Shown here in pieces: positions 46,125 through 55,519 of a stretch of 64,000 nt of DNA. Position 1 is the stretch's first letter. Each line of letters starts with the position of its first letter. Under the pieces are notes generated by a model. It was given only the letters and a program-made list of their open reading frames with translations, made no database searches and was not told the DNA's origin. The DNA lies in the NCBI RefSeq assembly GCF_000384815.1, contig NZ_ARQF01000021.1, forward strand, positions 248,001-312,000, given 5' to 3'. The DNA comes from Halodesulfovibrio aestuarii DSM 17919 = ATCC 29578. Lineage in GTDB: Bacteria > Desulfobacterota > Desulfovibrionia > Desulfovibrionales > Desulfovibrionaceae. Both the position numbers and the translations under genes were made by a program.

Positions 46125-46708
46125 TCTTTCTCGCTTGAGGCAAACATCGTTTTGTTCTTAAGCACAAAAACTCCTCCTCACAAATTTGGAGGTTAAGAAT
46201 GGGTCGAGCCCATTCTGCTGTTTTTTGACATTTGCAGGCGTTTCTTGATGCTGCATTATGTCGTGCCGTTCCAGCAAGGACCGTGTTTTGCTGTAAGGTG
46301 CACATACAATTTTAAGTGTTTATACCACTTGCATCTTGGAACCCCTGCGGGCCCCCTGCGTCTATTGAATCTATCAATTGTTCGCAGGCTAGGCTGACGA
46401 CATTTGGGCGTTCTTCGCAGGTAGTGGAGTAGAGGTCTTTTGATGTTGTCGGGCTAGGCTGGCTTGTCACACATCACAATCCCTCTCTTCTTTTCTCCAT
46501 TATCTACGAATAACAAATTTCGGACTCGTTTCGAGTTCTCCTGTCCTCTGTCGTTACTAGGGCAAGATGCATCTGTTCAGCCGTTACTTTACAGAGATTT
46601 CATCTTGTACCGTCGTGAGGAAATTTCTGCTTATTGCAGTTTGGATCATTCCCCTCACGGAATGATCACAGGTAAGGGTCTCGTATCCCTAATATGGAGT
46701 AATAAACT
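46125..46708 (+). promoter_or_regulatory. Long structured S10 leader with attenuator-like hairpin
   Basis: Several elements are visible. A CTCC/GGAG hairpin lies near 46172-46192. GAATGGG/CCCATTC (about 46197-46215) is followed by a T6 run, an intrinsic terminator shape. The 10-nt motif GGGCTAGGCT/AGGCTAGGCT occurs twice (about 46386 and 46450). GATCATTCC (46644-46652) pairs with GGAATGATC (46659-46667) just before the rpsJ ribosome site GGAG. No coding frame is convincing. In E. coli the S10 leader is the target of L4 attenuation; an analogous role is inferred. Confidence 0.5.
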
Positions 46709-47026
46709 ATGACAACTGTTAGCAGTGATCGTATCAGAATTAAGCTTAAAGCTTACGATTACCGCATCCTTGATAAGGCTGTGGCTGAAATCGTTGATAC
46801 GGCGCGCAACACGGGTGCAGGGGTTGCTGGTCCAATTCCGCTCCCAACAAACATTCACAAGTTCACGGTCAACCGTTCTGTACACGTAGACAAAAAGTCT
46901 CGCGAGCAGTTCGAAATGCGCATCCACAAGCGTCTTATGGATATCCTTGAGCCTACTCAACAGACCGTTGATGCTCTTGGAAAGCTCAGTCTACCTGCTG
47001 GCGTGGACGTTGAGATTAAACTCTAG
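46709..47026 (+). CDS. rpsJ: 30S ribosomal protein S10
   Basis: 105 residues. Typical segments are [15 protein letters not shown] and [22 protein letters not shown]. Besides its place in the 30S head, S10 (NusE) acts in transcription antitermination. It is the first gene of the S10 operon, 12 nt before rplC. Confidence 0.98.
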   Translation: MTTVSSDRIRIKLKAYDYRILDKAVAEIVDTARNTGAGVAGPIPLPTNIHKFTVNRSVHVDKKSREQFEMRIHKRLMDILEPTQQTVDALGKLSLPAGVDVEIKL

Positions 47027-47038
47027 CGAGAGGTAATC

Positions 47039-47668
47039 ATGACTGAGAAATTAGGAATCTTGGGCCGCAAAGTTGGCATGACCCGTATTTTCGCTAACGA
47101 TGGTTCTGCTGTTGCAGTTACCGTTATCGAAGCAGGTCCATGCCCTGTAATCCAGAAAAAAGATGCGGCTACTGACGGATATAATGCAGTTCAGATTGCA
47201 TTTGGCGAAGCTAAAGAAAAGCATGTAACCAAGGCAATGCGTGGTCATTTTGCAAAAGCTGACCGCGGTTTGTTCCGCAATACATGCGAAATTCGTCTTG
47301 AGGAAGCACCAGAACTGGAAGTTGGTCAGGAGCTTTCTGCAGATATCTTTGCTGCAGGCGAAAAAGTTCGTGTGACCGGCACTACAATTGGTAAAGGCTT
47401 CCAGGGCGTAATGAAGCGCTGGAACTTCGCTGGTATGCCTGCGTCCCACGGTCACGAAAAAGTGCATCGTTCCCCAGGCTCCATTGGTCACGCAACGTTC
47501 CCAGGTAAAGTGTTCAAAGGCAAAAAAATGCCTGGTCACATGGGTAACGTTCGCCAGACTACATCTAACCTCGAAGTCGTCGCTGTTCGCGCCGATGAGA
47601 ACCTCATCCTGGTTAAGGGTGCAGTACCTGGTCCTAAGAACGGCCTCGTACTGGTACGTAAGCAGTAA
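47039..47668 (+). CDS. rplC: 50S ribosomal protein L3
   Basis: 209 residues, opening [14 protein letters not shown], with the conserved [19 protein letters not shown] loop that reaches toward the peptidyl transferase centre. It is 12 nt from both neighbours. Confidence 0.98.
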   Translation: MTEKLGILGRKVGMTRIFANDGSAVAVTVIEAGPCPVIQKKDAATDGYNAVQIAFGEAKEKHVTKAMRGHFAKADRGLFRNTCEIRLEEAPELEVGQELSADIFAAGEKVRVTGTTIGKGFQGVMKRWNFAGMPASHGHEKVHRSPGSIGHATFPGKVFKGKKMPGHMGNVRQTTSNLEVVAVRADENLILVKGAVPGPKNGLVLVRKQ

Positions 47669-47680
47669 AGGGGTACTACA

Positions 47681-48301
47681 GTGGCTGTTGTAAAATTATA
47701 CGATCAGAACAAAGCAGAAGCCGGTGAAATCACCTTGGCTCCTGAAGTGTTCGAGGTCGAGGTAAAACCCGAGATCCTGAACCTTGTTGTACGCGCTCAG
47801 CGTGCAGCTAAGCGTGCAGGCACCCACGCAGTTAAGGGCCGCTCCGATATTCGTGGCGGTGGCGCTAAACCTTGGCGTCAGAAAGGTACTGGCCGTGCTC
47901 GTGCTGGTTCTTCCCGTTCCCCAATCTGGCGTGGTGGTGCTGTGACTTTTGGTCCTCAGCCCCGCGACTATGGGTTTAAGGTAAATAAAAAGGTTCGTCG
48001 CCTTGCTATTAAAATGGCTCTGTCTTCCCGCCTTGCTGGTGAGAATCTCTTGGTCGTTAATAGCATCGAACTGCCTGAAGTAAAGACTAAGCTCATGGCT
48101 GGTGTTACTGAGGCTCTCGGTTTGAACAAAGCACTCATCGTAGCAAAAGACCTCGATGAAAAGCTCGTTCTTTCCGCACGTAACCTCCCAGGTATCACCG
48201 TACAGTCTGTTGAGCAGCTGAACGTATACGACGTGCTCCGTCATAAGCAGCTTGTTCTGCTTGAAGGCGCTGTTGAATCCGTTCAGGAACGACTGAAGTA
48301 G
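47681..48301 (+). CDS. rplD: 50S ribosomal protein L4
   Basis: 206 residues from GTG 47681. The extended loop RGGGAKPWRQKGTGRARAG lines the peptide exit tunnel. L4 is the S10-operon autoregulator in E. coli; whether it acts on the long leader here is untested. Confidence 0.97.
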   Translation: MAVVKLYDQNKAEAGEITLAPEVFEVEVKPEILNLVVRAQRAAKRAGTHAVKGRSDIRGGGAKPWRQKGTGRARAGSSRSPIWRGGAVTFGPQPRDYGFKVNKKVRRLAIKMALSSRLAGENLLVVNSIELPEVKTKLMAGVTEALGLNKALIVAKDLDEKLVLSARNLPGITVQSVEQLNVYDVLRHKQLVLLEGAVESVQERLK

Positions 48302-48313
48302 AGGTAGGGTCAC

Positions 48314-48604
48314 ATGAATTATACTAAGATCCTCATCAAGCCGCTTGTCTCTGAAAAAGCTACTTTCCTCAAGGAAGAAGCTCAGCAGGTTACATTCTTT
48401 GTAGCGCCATCTGCTAACAAAATTGAGATCAAGAAGGCAGTAGAAGAAGCCTACAATGTTAAAGTTGCAGGTGTTAACGTAGTGAAACGTCGCCCACAGC
48501 CTAGAGTGCGTCATGGCCGCACCGTCGGTCAGATCTCTGGCTTCAAAAAGGCGTACGTGACTCTGGCCGCTGGCGAAAAAATCGAATTCTTCGAGGGAGT
48601 GTAA
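48314..48604 (+). CDS. rplW: 50S ribosomal protein L23
   Basis: 96 residues with ILIKPLVSEKATFL at the start and VNVVKRRPQPRVRHGR in the loop. It sits at the exit tunnel mouth and docks trigger factor (whose gene starts at 63381) and SRP. Only 3 nt separate it from rplB. Confidence 0.97.
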   Translation: MNYTKILIKPLVSEKATFLKEEAQQVTFFVAPSANKIEIKKAVEEAYNVKVAGVNVVKRRPQPRVRHGRTVGQISGFKKAYVTLAAGEKIEFFEGV

Positions 48605-48607
48605 GCA

Positions 48608-49438
48608 ATGGCTGTTCGTAAGCTTAAGCCTACTTCTCCGGGTCGTCGCTCCCAGACTATTTCCCTTTTCGAGGAAATCACTCGTAGCACCCCAGAGAAG
48701 TCTTTGACTGAAGGCCTGTCCAAAAAAGCAGGTCGCAACAACTACGGTCGTATTACTCAGCGTCGTCGTGGCGGTGGACACAAACGTCTTTACCGTATCA
48801 TCGATTTTAAACGTAACAAGTTCGATATTCCTGCAACTATTGCACATATCGAATACGACCCAAACCGTTCCGCTCGTATCGCTCTTCTGCACTACGCAGA
48901 CGGCGAGAAGCGTTACATCATTGCTCCAGTTGGCGTAAAACAGGGTGATGTTGTTGTTGCAGGTGAAACTGCAGACATCAAACCTGGTAACGCTCTTCCA
49001 ATGAGCAAGATTCCGGTTGGTACAATTATTCACAACATCGAGCTTGCTCCAGGCCGTGGCGGACAGTTCTGTCGTGCTGCTGGTGCATATGCACAGCTCG
49101 TTGCTAAAGAAGGTAAATACGCACTTCTGCGCATGCCTTCTGGTGAAGTTCGTAAGGTTCTTTTGACCTGTATCGCAACCGTTGGTCAGGTTGGTAACGT
49201 AACTCACGAAAAAATTCGCATCGGTAAAGCTGGCCGTAATCGCTGGCTCGGTAACCGTCCGAAAGTTCGTGGTGTTGCAATGAACCCTATCGATCACCCA
49301 CTCGGTGGTGGTGAAGGTCGTAGCTCTGGTGGTCGCCATCCGGTTACCCCTTGGGGCGTACCTACCAAAGGCTACAAGACTCGCGACAAGAAGAAAGCTT
49401 CCAATAAGCTTATCGTTAAGCGTCGCGGTCAGAAGTAG
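48608..49438 (+). CDS. rplB: 50S ribosomal protein L2
   Basis: 276 residues. The [12 protein letters not shown] segment and the C-terminal [19 protein letters not shown] stretch, close to the peptidyl transferase centre, are both intact. Usual position between rplW and rpsS. Confidence 0.98.
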   Translation: MAVRKLKPTSPGRRSQTISLFEEITRSTPEKSLTEGLSKKAGRNNYGRITQRRRGGGHKRLYRIIDFKRNKFDIPATIAHIEYDPNRSARIALLHYADGEKRYIIAPVGVKQGDVVVAGETADIKPGNALPMSKIPVGTIIHNIELAPGRGGQFCRAAGAYAQLVAKEGKYALLRMPSGEVRKVLLTCIATVGQVGNVTHEKIRIGKAGRNRWLGNRPKVRGVAMNPIDHPLGGGEGRSSGGRHPVTPWGVPTKGYKTRDKKKASNKLIVKRRGQK

Positions 49439-49447
49439 GAGTAGAAA

Positions 49448-49729
49448 ATGCCTAGGTCTCTTAAAAAAGGTCCTTTTGTCGACGACCATCTTCTCCGAAA
49501 AGTTGAGAAGGCTCAGGAAAGTGGCGATCGCCGCGTGATCAAGACTTGGTCCCGTCGTTCCATGATTCTTCCTGAAATGGTAGGCCTTACCTTTGCGGTT
49601 CATAACGGTAAGAAATTCATCCCTGTATTCGTGACTGAGAACATGGTTGGTCACAAATTCGGTGAATTCTCCCCGACCCGCACGTACTACGGCCATGCTG
49701 CCGACAAAAAGAGCAAGGCTAAACGCTAG
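49448..49729 (+). CDS. rpsS: 30S ribosomal protein S19
   Basis: 93 residues, opening [15 protein letters not shown], with [13 protein letters not shown] and [13 protein letters not shown]. It forms a head complex with S13. 9 nt after rplB. Confidence 0.98.
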   Translation: MPRSLKKGPFVDDHLLRKVEKAQESGDRRVIKTWSRRSMILPEMVGLTFAVHNGKKFIPVFVTENMVGHKFGEFSPTRTYYGHAADKKSKAKR

Positions 49730-49744
49730 GGCAGGTGAAGTAAT

Positions 49745-50077
49745 ATGCAAGCTCAAGCTACCGCCAAGTTCGTACGCGTATCTACACGCAAAACCCGTCT
49801 TGTTGCTAAAAACATCGTGGGTCTGCCAGTAGAAGACGCTGTAAATATCCTTAAGTTCACCCCGAACAAAGGTGCAGCCGTTATTTTTAAAGTGCTGCAC
49901 TCTGCAATCGCCAACGCCGAACAGGTGCCTGGCTCTGATGTGGATGCTCTCGTGGTGAAACAGGTTATAGTCAACGAGGGTCCAACCTGGAAACGCTTTA
50001 TGCCTCGTGCACAGGGTCGCGCAACTCGCATCCTGAAGCGTACCAGCCACATCACTGTCATTCTCGAAGAAAGTTAG
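49745..50077 (+). CDS. rplV: 50S ribosomal protein L22
   Basis: 110 residues with RVSTRKTRLVAKNIVG near the N-terminus and the beta-hairpin region RAQGRATRILKRTSHI that lines the exit tunnel. 15 nt after rpsS. Confidence 0.98.
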   Translation: MQAQATAKFVRVSTRKTRLVAKNIVGLPVEDAVNILKFTPNKGAAVIFKVLHSAIANAEQVPGSDVDALVVKQVIVNEGPTWKRFMPRAQGRATRILKRTSHITVILEES

Positions 50078-50086
50078 GATACAGTT

Positions 50087-50728
50087 ATGGGACAAAAAGT
50101 ACATCCATATGGTTTCCGTCTTGGTTTTAACAAGAACTGGAGATCTCGCTGGTTCAGCAAAAAAGAATATCCTGCCTTTGTCTTCGAAGATAGCAAAATT
50201 CGTAAGTACGTAAAAAAGGCCCTGTATCATGCAGGTATTGCTGACATTGAAATCGAACGCGCTGGCGGAAAAGTTCGTCTTATCCTTAGCACAGCACGTC
50301 CGGGTATTGTCATCGGCCGTAAGGGCGTAGAAATCGAAAAGCTTCGTGCTGATCTTCGTGGTAAATTCCAGCGTGAATTCTCCATCGAAGTTAACGAAAT
50401 CCGTCGCCCTGAAACTAATGCACAGCTTGTAGCTGAAAACATTGCTATGCAGTTGGAACGCCGTGTTGCTTTCCGCCGCGCTATGAAACGCACTGTTTCC
50501 ATGGCACGCAAGTTTGGTGCAGAAGGTATCAAAGTATCTTGTGCTGGCCGTCTGGCAGGCGCTGAAATCGCTCGTACCGAATGGTACCGCGAAGGTCAGG
50601 TTCCGCTTCAGACTCTGCGCGCTGATATCGACTACGGTTTTGCAGAAGCTTCCACCACTTACGGTATCATCGGTGTTAAAGTCTGGATCTACAAAGGCGA
50701 AATCCTTGACAGTGAGGTAGGGCAGTAA
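50087..50728 (+). CDS. rpsC: 30S ribosomal protein S3
   Basis: 213 residues. It opens [12 protein letters not shown]; the KH domain GXXG is in [16 protein letters not shown]. It forms the mRNA entry site with S4 and S5. Its stop overlaps the rplP ATG by one base (TAATG). Confidence 0.98.
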   Translation: MGQKVHPYGFRLGFNKNWRSRWFSKKEYPAFVFEDSKIRKYVKKALYHAGIADIEIERAGGKVRLILSTARPGIVIGRKGVEIEKLRADLRGKFQREFSIEVNEIRRPETNAQLVAENIAMQLERRVAFRRAMKRTVSMARKFGAEGIKVSCAGRLAGAEIARTEWYREGQVPLQTLRADIDYGFAEASTTYGIIGVKVWIYKGEILDSEVGQ

Positions 50729-51141
50729 TGCTTCAGCCTAGAAAGACTAAATTCCGTAAGCAACAGACTGGCCGCCTTAAAGGCAAAGCCACTCGCGGTA
50801 ATACCATTGCTTTCGGTGACATCGGTTTAAAAGCGCTCGAACATGGCAAACTCTCTAATCAGCAGATTGAATCTGCTCGTATTGCGATGATCCGTCACAT
50901 TCGACGCGGTGGTAAAGTTTGGATCCGTATTTTCCCGGATCACGTGAAAACCTCTAAGCCTCTTGAAGTTCGTCAGGGTAAAGGTAAGGGCGCACCATGT
51001 GGTTGGTACGCACCTGTTAAGCCTGGTCGTATCCTGTACGAAATCAAAGGTGTTGATATCGAACTTGCTAAAGAAGCACTGAAACGTGCATCTTACAAGC
51101 TCCCTATCAGGACTACTATTGTGGTTAAGGAGGGGCTCTAG
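50728..51141 (+). CDS. rplP: 50S ribosomal protein L16
   Basis: 137 residues, opening [13 protein letters not shown], with the conserved RMGKGKG-like segment written [14 protein letters not shown] here. Its start overlaps the rpsC stop, so translation is probably coupled. Confidence 0.98.
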   Translation: MLQPRKTKFRKQQTGRLKGKATRGNTIAFGDIGLKALEHGKLSNQQIESARIAMIRHIRRGGKVWIRIFPDHVKTSKPLEVRQGKGKGAPCGWYAPVKPGRILYEIKGVDIELAKEALKRASYKLPIRTTIVVKEGL

Positions 51142-51142
51142 T

Positions 51143-51331
51143 ATGAAAGCCGCAGAACTTAAAAAACTTAGCGTTGAAGAACTCAACACTAAGCTGGAAG
51201 AAGCTCGCAAGGAACTTTTTGACTTGCGTTTCAAGCATGCAACTGCACAGCTTGATAATACTTCCGGTATTCCTGCTACAAAACGTGCAATTGCACGTAT
51301 TTTGACCATTTTGAAGGAAAAGGGAGCGTAA
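51143..51331 (+). CDS. rpmC: 50S ribosomal protein L29
   Basis: 62 residues from ATG 51143; an open frame beginning earlier overlaps rplP and is spurious. A two-helix protein with [26 protein letters not shown] lies about 8 nt upstream, inside the end of rplP. Confidence 0.96.
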   Translation: MKAAELKKLSVEELNTKLEEARKELFDLRFKHATAQLDNTSGIPATKRAIARILTILKEKGA

Positions 51332-51332
51332 A

Positions 51333-51599
51333 ATGTCCGAAGCTATTGAACAGCGGAAGGGTCGCGCGCTCGTTGGTACTGTTGTGAGTGACAAGAACGA
51401 CAAAACTATTGTTGTTCGCGTTGAGACACTCGTAAAACACCCGCTTCTCAAGAAGTACATTCGTCGTCGTAAGAAGTTTACTGCTCACGACCCTAACAAC
51501 GAATGCGCAATGGGTGATAAAGTGAAAATCATCGAGTTTCGTCCACTCAGTCGCAACAAACGCTGGCATCTCGTTTCTGTTTTGGAAAAAGCCGTTTAG
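51333..51599 (+). CDS. rpsQ: 30S ribosomal protein S17
   Basis: 88 residues, OB fold with [17 protein letters not shown] and the late segment [17 protein letters not shown]. One base separates it from rpmC. Confidence 0.97.
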   Translation: MSEAIEQRKGRALVGTVVSDKNDKTIVVRVETLVKHPLLKKYIRRRKKFTAHDPNNECAMGDKVKIIEFRPLSRNKRWHLVSVLEKAV

Positions 51600-51608
51600 G
51601 GGTTTGCT

Positions 51609-51977
51609 ATGATTCAGGTAGAATCCACTCTTGAAGTAGCGGACAACTCCGGTGCCAAAAAAGTTGCTTGTATTAAAGTACTCGGCGGTTCAAAACGCCG
51701 TTATGCTTCTGTAGGCGACATCATCGTAGTATCCGTGAAAGAGGCTATGCCTCATTCCAAGGTGAAAAAAGGTGACGTGATGAAAGCTGTTGTTGTGCGC
51801 ACGAAAAAAGAAATTCGTCGCGTAGATGGCACTTACATCAAATTCGACACCAACGCAGCAGTAGTGCTGAACAAGCAGGGCGAACCTGTAGGTACACGTA
51901 TCTTCGGACCAGTTGCTCGCGAACTTCGCGGTAAAGGTTTTATGAAGATTGTATCTCTCGCACCTGAGGTATTGTAG
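51609..51977 (+). CDS. rplN: 50S ribosomal protein L14
   Basis: 122 residues, opening [17 protein letters not shown], with [13 protein letters not shown] near the end. It begins the spc segment of the cluster with only a 9-nt gap, so S10 and spc genes appear merged. Confidence 0.98.
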   Translation: MIQVESTLEVADNSGAKKVACIKVLGGSKRRYASVGDIIVVSVKEAMPHSKVKKGDVMKAVVVRTKKEIRRVDGTYIKFDTNAAVVLNKQGEPVGTRIFGPVARELRGKGFMKIVSLAPEVL

Positions 51978-51985
51978 GAGAAACC

Positions 51986-52309
51986 ATGAAACAGTATCGT
52001 ATCCATAAAGACGACAAGGTCATGGTAACCTCCGGTAAGGACAAAGGCAAAATCGGCAAAGTTACCAAGATCCTTCGTAAGAAAGATCGTGTAATTGTCG
52101 AAGGTGCAAATATGGTTAAACGCCACACTAAGGCGAACCCATATGCGCAGCAGCCTGGTGGAATCGTCGAAAAAGAAATGCCTATTCACGTTTCTAACGT
52201 GATGGTCATGTGCGGTGCATGTGCTGAACCTACTCGCGTAGGTTACCGCTACACCGAAGACGGTAAAAAAGTGCGCTTCTGCAAGAAGTGTAACGAAATC
52301 CTTGGGTAG
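51986..52309 (+). CDS. rplX: 50S ribosomal protein L24
   Basis: 107 residues. KOW motif near the N-terminus ([17 protein letters not shown]). The C-terminal part has CGACAEP and FCKKC, two CxxC pairs that could bind zinc. Confidence 0.97.
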   Translation: MKQYRIHKDDKVMVTSGKDKGKIGKVTKILRKKDRVIVEGANMVKRHTKANPYAQQPGGIVEKEMPIHVSNVMVMCGACAEPTRVGYRYTEDGKKVRFCKKCNEILG

Positions 52310-52320
52310 GGTGAAAGACG

Positions 52321-52860
52321 ATGACCCGTCTGAATAAGATCTATAAAGAAAACGTGGTGCCGGCCTTGCAGAAAGAGTTCCAGTACAAAGGACCTATGCA
52401 GGTTCCCGGGCTGGAAAAGATCTCCCTCAATATCGGCCTTGGTGAAGCAAGCACTAACAACAAAATCCTCGAAGATGCTGTTGTAGCGCTTACCGCCATC
52501 GCTGGTCAGAAGGCCGTTGTTACTCGTGCTAAGAAGTCTATCGCTGCATTTAAACTGCGTGAAGGCATGCCGATTGGCTGCCGTGTAACTCTTCGTGGTG
52601 CTGAAATGTGGGATTTCCTCGATAAGCTCGTTAACTTTGCACTGCCTCGTGTACGTGACTTCCGCGGTATCCCTGATCGTGGTTTTGATGGTCGTGGTAA
52701 CTTTACCCTCGGTATCAAAGAACACACAATCTTCCCTGAAATGGAAGCAGATCGTGTTGATAATGCCTTTGGTATGAACATCACCATCGTTACTACCGCT
52801 TCCTCTGACAAAGAAGGCAAATTCCTGCTTGATCAGCTCGGAATGCCTTTCAAGAAGTAA
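52321..52860 (+). CDS. rplE: 50S ribosomal protein L5
   Basis: 179 residues, with [36 protein letters not shown] and LLDQLGMPF at the end. It binds 5S rRNA in the central protuberance. Confidence 0.98.
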   Translation: MTRLNKIYKENVVPALQKEFQYKGPMQVPGLEKISLNIGLGEASTNNKILEDAVVALTAIAGQKAVVTRAKKSIAAFKLREGMPIGCRVTLRGAEMWDFLDKLVNFALPRVRDFRGIPDRGFDGRGNFTLGIKEHTIFPEMEADRVDNAFGMNITIVTTASSDKEGKFLLDQLGMPFKK

Positions 52861-52872
52861 GGAGAACCATAG

Positions 52873-53058
52873 ATGTCACGTAAATCTCTTGAAGTAAAAG
52901 CTGCGCGCAAACCTAAGTTTAGCGCGCGTGCATACAATCGTTGTCCTATTTGTGGACGCCCACGCGCATTCATGCGTCGTTTCGGCATTTGCCGTATCTG
53001 CTTCCGCCAGATGTCTCTGCGCGGTGAGCTGCCAGGCGTTCGTAAATCGAGCTGGTAA
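52873..53058 (+). CDS. rpsN: 30S ribosomal protein S14, zinc form
   Basis: 61 residues, the short zinc-binding version, with ligands Cys24, Cys27, Cys40 and Cys43 (CPICG and CRIC). No zinc-free paralogue is seen in the window. Confidence 0.97.
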   Translation: MSRKSLEVKAARKPKFSARAYNRCPICGRPRAFMRRFGICRICFRQMSLRGELPGVRKSSW

Positions 53059-53075
53059 GTCACAAGGAGTTTTAG

Positions 53076-53456
53076 ATGCTGACTGATCCTATTGCAGACA
53101 TGCTTACACGTGTCCGCAACGCGCACTTGGCCCTTCATAAGGAAGTGAGTGTGCCGCGCTCGAAGATGAAGGAATCCATTGCCTCCATCCTCAAGGCTGA
53201 AGGTTACGTAAACGACTTCTCTGTTGAAGATCGTGAAATCAAGATCACTTTGAAATACGTAAAAGGTAAAGCTGTAATCGCTGGCCTCAAACGTATCTCT
53301 AAGCCAGGTCGTCGTGTTTACGTAGGTGCACAGGACGTTCCGGCCGTTCAGAACGGTCTTGGTATTTGTATCCTGTCCACGTCCCGTGGTGTACTAGAAG
53401 GAAACGCTGCTAAAGAAGCTAATGCTGGCGGCGAACTCCTCTGTGAAATCTGGTAG
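53076..53456 (+). CDS. rpsH: 30S ribosomal protein S8
   Basis: 126 residues, opening [16 protein letters not shown] and ending with the [10 protein letters not shown] region and [10 protein letters not shown]8 is the spc-operon autoregulator in E. coli. Confidence 0.98.
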   Translation: MLTDPIADMLTRVRNAHLALHKEVSVPRSKMKESIASILKAEGYVNDFSVEDREIKITLKYVKGKAVIAGLKRISKPGRRVYVGAQDVPAVQNGLGICILSTSRGVLEGNAAKEANAGGELLCEIW

Positions 53457-53467
53457 CGGGTGCAGTC

Positions 53468-54004
53468 ATGTCACGAATTGGTAAGCAGCCTGTAGCAATC
53501 CCTTCCGGTGTTGAAGTTAAGATTGCTGGCGAAGCTATTAATGTTAAGGGCCCTAAGGGCAGCATTTCTACACCTGTAGAAGCTACCCTTAATTACGAAA
53601 TTGCCGACGGCAATGTAGTAATTACTCGCAAAGATGAGTCCCGCGTAGCACGTGCACAGCACGGCCTGCGTCGTACTCTCGTTGCTAACTGCATCGAAGG
53701 AGTAAGCAATGGCTTCTCCAAGACTCTTGAAGTCAACGGTGTTGGTTACAAAGTTGCGGTAAAGGGAAAAAATGTTGAACTTGCAGTTGGGTTCTCCCAC
53801 CCTGTAGTTATGCCTCTTCCAGCAGGAATTGAAGCAAAAGCTGAGGGTAACAAGCTGACAGTAAGCGGCATCGATAAGCAGCTCGTAGGCGAGTTTGCAG
53901 CTACCGTTCGCCGTGTACGTCCGCCTGAACCTTACAAAGGCAAGGGCATTAAATATGATAATGAGCAGATCCGCCGCAAAGCCGGTAAATCTGCAGGTAA
54001 ATAG
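53468..54004 (+). CDS. rplF: 50S ribosomal protein L6
   Basis: 178 residues, with [15 protein letters not shown] at the start and [21 protein letters not shown], the C-terminal signature. Located near the GTPase centre of the 50S. Confidence 0.98.
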   Translation: MSRIGKQPVAIPSGVEVKIAGEAINVKGPKGSISTPVEATLNYEIADGNVVITRKDESRVARAQHGLRRTLVANCIEGVSNGFSKTLEVNGVGYKVAVKGKNVELAVGFSHPVVMPLPAGIEAKAEGNKLTVSGIDKQLVGEFAATVRRVRPPEPYKGKGIKYDNEQIRRKAGKSAGK

Positions 54005-54018
54005 GCAGGTCTAGACAT

Positions 54019-54375
54019 ATGAAGTCCAAGAACGAAAAAAGGTTGCGTCGTAAAGTTCGCATCCGGAAAAAGATTTCAGGCTCTGCTGAATGTCCGCGTC
54101 TCGTTGTCTTCAGGTCTAACCTGCATATCTACGCTCAGCTTGTGGATGACTGCGAAGGTAAAACCATTGCAGCCGCTTCCACTCTGACTCTTAGTAAAGA
54201 CGGCGATGCTCTTAAATCCAACAAGGCTTCTGCAGCCAAGGTTGGCACAGAAATCGCTCGCCTTGCTAAGGAACAGAAAATCGAGCGCGTAGTGTTCGAC
54301 CGTAACGGCTACATCTATCACGGCCGCATTCAGGCAATTGCTGATGCAGCTCGTGAAGCAGGCCTGAAATTTTAA
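54019..54375 (+). CDS. rplR: 50S ribosomal protein L18
   Basis: 118 residues. A basic N-terminus ([16 protein letters not shown]) and [14 protein letters not shown] near the end. A 5S rRNA binding protein. Confidence 0.98.
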   Translation: MKSKNEKRLRRKVRIRKKISGSAECPRLVVFRSNLHIYAQLVDDCEGKTIAAASTLTLSKDGDALKSNKASAAKVGTEIARLAKEQKIERVVFDRNGYIYHGRIQAIADAAREAGLKF

Positions 54376-54392
54376 CAGGTATAGGTATAGTC

Positions 54393-54884
54393 ATGGAACA
54401 AAACGAACTCGGTTTGATTGAAAAGATTGTCTATCTCAACCGCGTTGCGAAAGTTGTAAAGGGCGGTCGCCGTTTCAGCTTTTCTGCATTGGTTGTAGTT
54501 GGCGACGGTCAGGGCAATGTAGGCTTCGGCCTCGGTAAAGCACAGGAAGTTCCTGAAGCTTTGCGTAAAGCCTCTGAGCGTGCAAAAAGGGACATGGTTC
54601 AGATCTCATTGGTTGACGGTACCTTGCCTTATGAGGTATTAGGTCGCTTCGGCGCTGGTCGTGTACTTTTGAAGCCTGCTTCAAAAGGTACTGGTATTAT
54701 CGCTGGTGGCCCGGTGCGTGCGATCATGGAAGCTGTTGGTGTAACTGATATTCTTGCAAAAGCTATCGGTACCAACAACCCACATAACGTACTCCGTGCA
54801 ACCATGGCTGGTCTGACATCCCTGCGCAGTGCTGACTATGTTGGTTCATTGCGTGGTAAGAAGCTCGAAGCTCCTAGGAAGTAG
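54393..54884 (+). CDS. rpsE: 30S ribosomal protein S5
   Basis: 163 residues. The double-stranded RNA-binding region is [37 protein letters not shown] follows. Takes part in decoding fidelity and mRNA unwinding. Confidence 0.98.
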   Translation: MEQNELGLIEKIVYLNRVAKVVKGGRRFSFSALVVVGDGQGNVGFGLGKAQEVPEALRKASERAKRDMVQISLVDGTLPYEVLGRFGAGRVLLKPASKGTGIIAGGPVRAIMEAVGVTDILAKAIGTNNPHNVLRATMAGLTSLRSADYVGSLRGKKLEAPRK

Positions 54885-54892
54885 GTATAGCC

Positions 54893-55063
54893 ATGATCAA
54901 GGTTAAACTTGTACGTAGCCGGATCGGCTCTCTCCCTAAACAGCGTGCTGTACTGGACGCTCTGGGCCTGAAAAAGATCCGTCAGGAAAAACAGTTTAAG
55001 GACAATGCTGCAGTGCGCGGTATGATTGCTAAAGTTTCTCATATGGTGGAGGTTACGGAGTAA
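54893..55063 (+). CDS. rpmD: 50S ribosomal protein L30
   Basis: 56 residues, too short for many ORF lists: MIKVKLVRSRIGSLPKQ through GLKKIRQEKQF and ending MVEVTE. ATG 54893 follows rpsE by 8 nt; the TAA at 55061-55063 overlaps the rplO ATG by one base. Some bacteria lack L30; it is present here. Confidence 0.96.
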   Translation: MIKVKLVRSRIGSLPKQRAVLDALGLKKIRQEKQFKDNAAVRGMIAKVSHMVEVTE

Positions 55064-55512
55064 TGCAACTTCATGAACTTTTCCCGTTTAAAGAGGAACG
55101 TAAGCAGCGTCGTCGTATCGGTCGTGGCTCCGGCTCTGGCTGGGGTAAGACTGCAGCAAAAGGTCATAAAGGTCAGAATGCCCGCGCTGGCGGTGGTGTT
55201 CGTCCAGGTTTCGAAGGTGGCCAGATGCCTCTGGCTCGTCGTCTGCCTAAGCGTGGGTTCTCCAACGCTAAGTTTAAAGCAGTATACGACGTGATCAACC
55301 TTGATCGCCTTGCTGAAGCATTTGAGGGTCAGACTAACATCACCCTCGAGGACATCTACGCACGCGGTCTTGCACAGAACGGTGCAGCTGTTAAAATTCT
55401 CGGTCGTGGCGAAATTTCCGCTGCGCTGACTATTGAAGCTCACAAGTTCACTGCTTCTGCACTTGAAAAAATCCAAAACGCCGGCGGCGAAGCCAAGGCG
55501 CTTGAAGGGTAG
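55063..55512 (+). CDS. rplO: 50S ribosomal protein L15
   Basis: 149 residues, with the Gly/Arg-rich N-terminal segment RRRIGRGSGSGWGKTAAKGHKG and RRLPKRGFSN. Start coupled to rpmD by a TAATG overlap. Confidence 0.97.
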   Translation: MQLHELFPFKEERKQRRRIGRGSGSGWGKTAAKGHKGQNARAGGGVRPGFEGGQMPLARRLPKRGFSNAKFKAVYDVINLDRLAEAFEGQTNITLEDIYARGLAQNGAAVKILGRGEISAALTIEAHKFTASALEKIQNAGGEAKALEG

Positions 55513-55519
55513 GTAAAAC

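Noticed and set aside
43922-46165. 747-codon open frame antisense to fusA
   Set aside because: A product of codon bias in a highly expressed gene; no start site, no family motifs, and the sense gene is certain.
46464-46712. 82-codon frame in the S10 leader
   Set aside because: Starts at TTG without a ribosome site, overlaps structured leader elements and runs into rpsJ out of frame.
47696-50230. 844-codon open frame antisense to rplD-rpsC
   Set aside because: It spans several conserved ribosomal genes and intergenic gaps on the other strand, with composition-driven Phe/Thr-rich translation.
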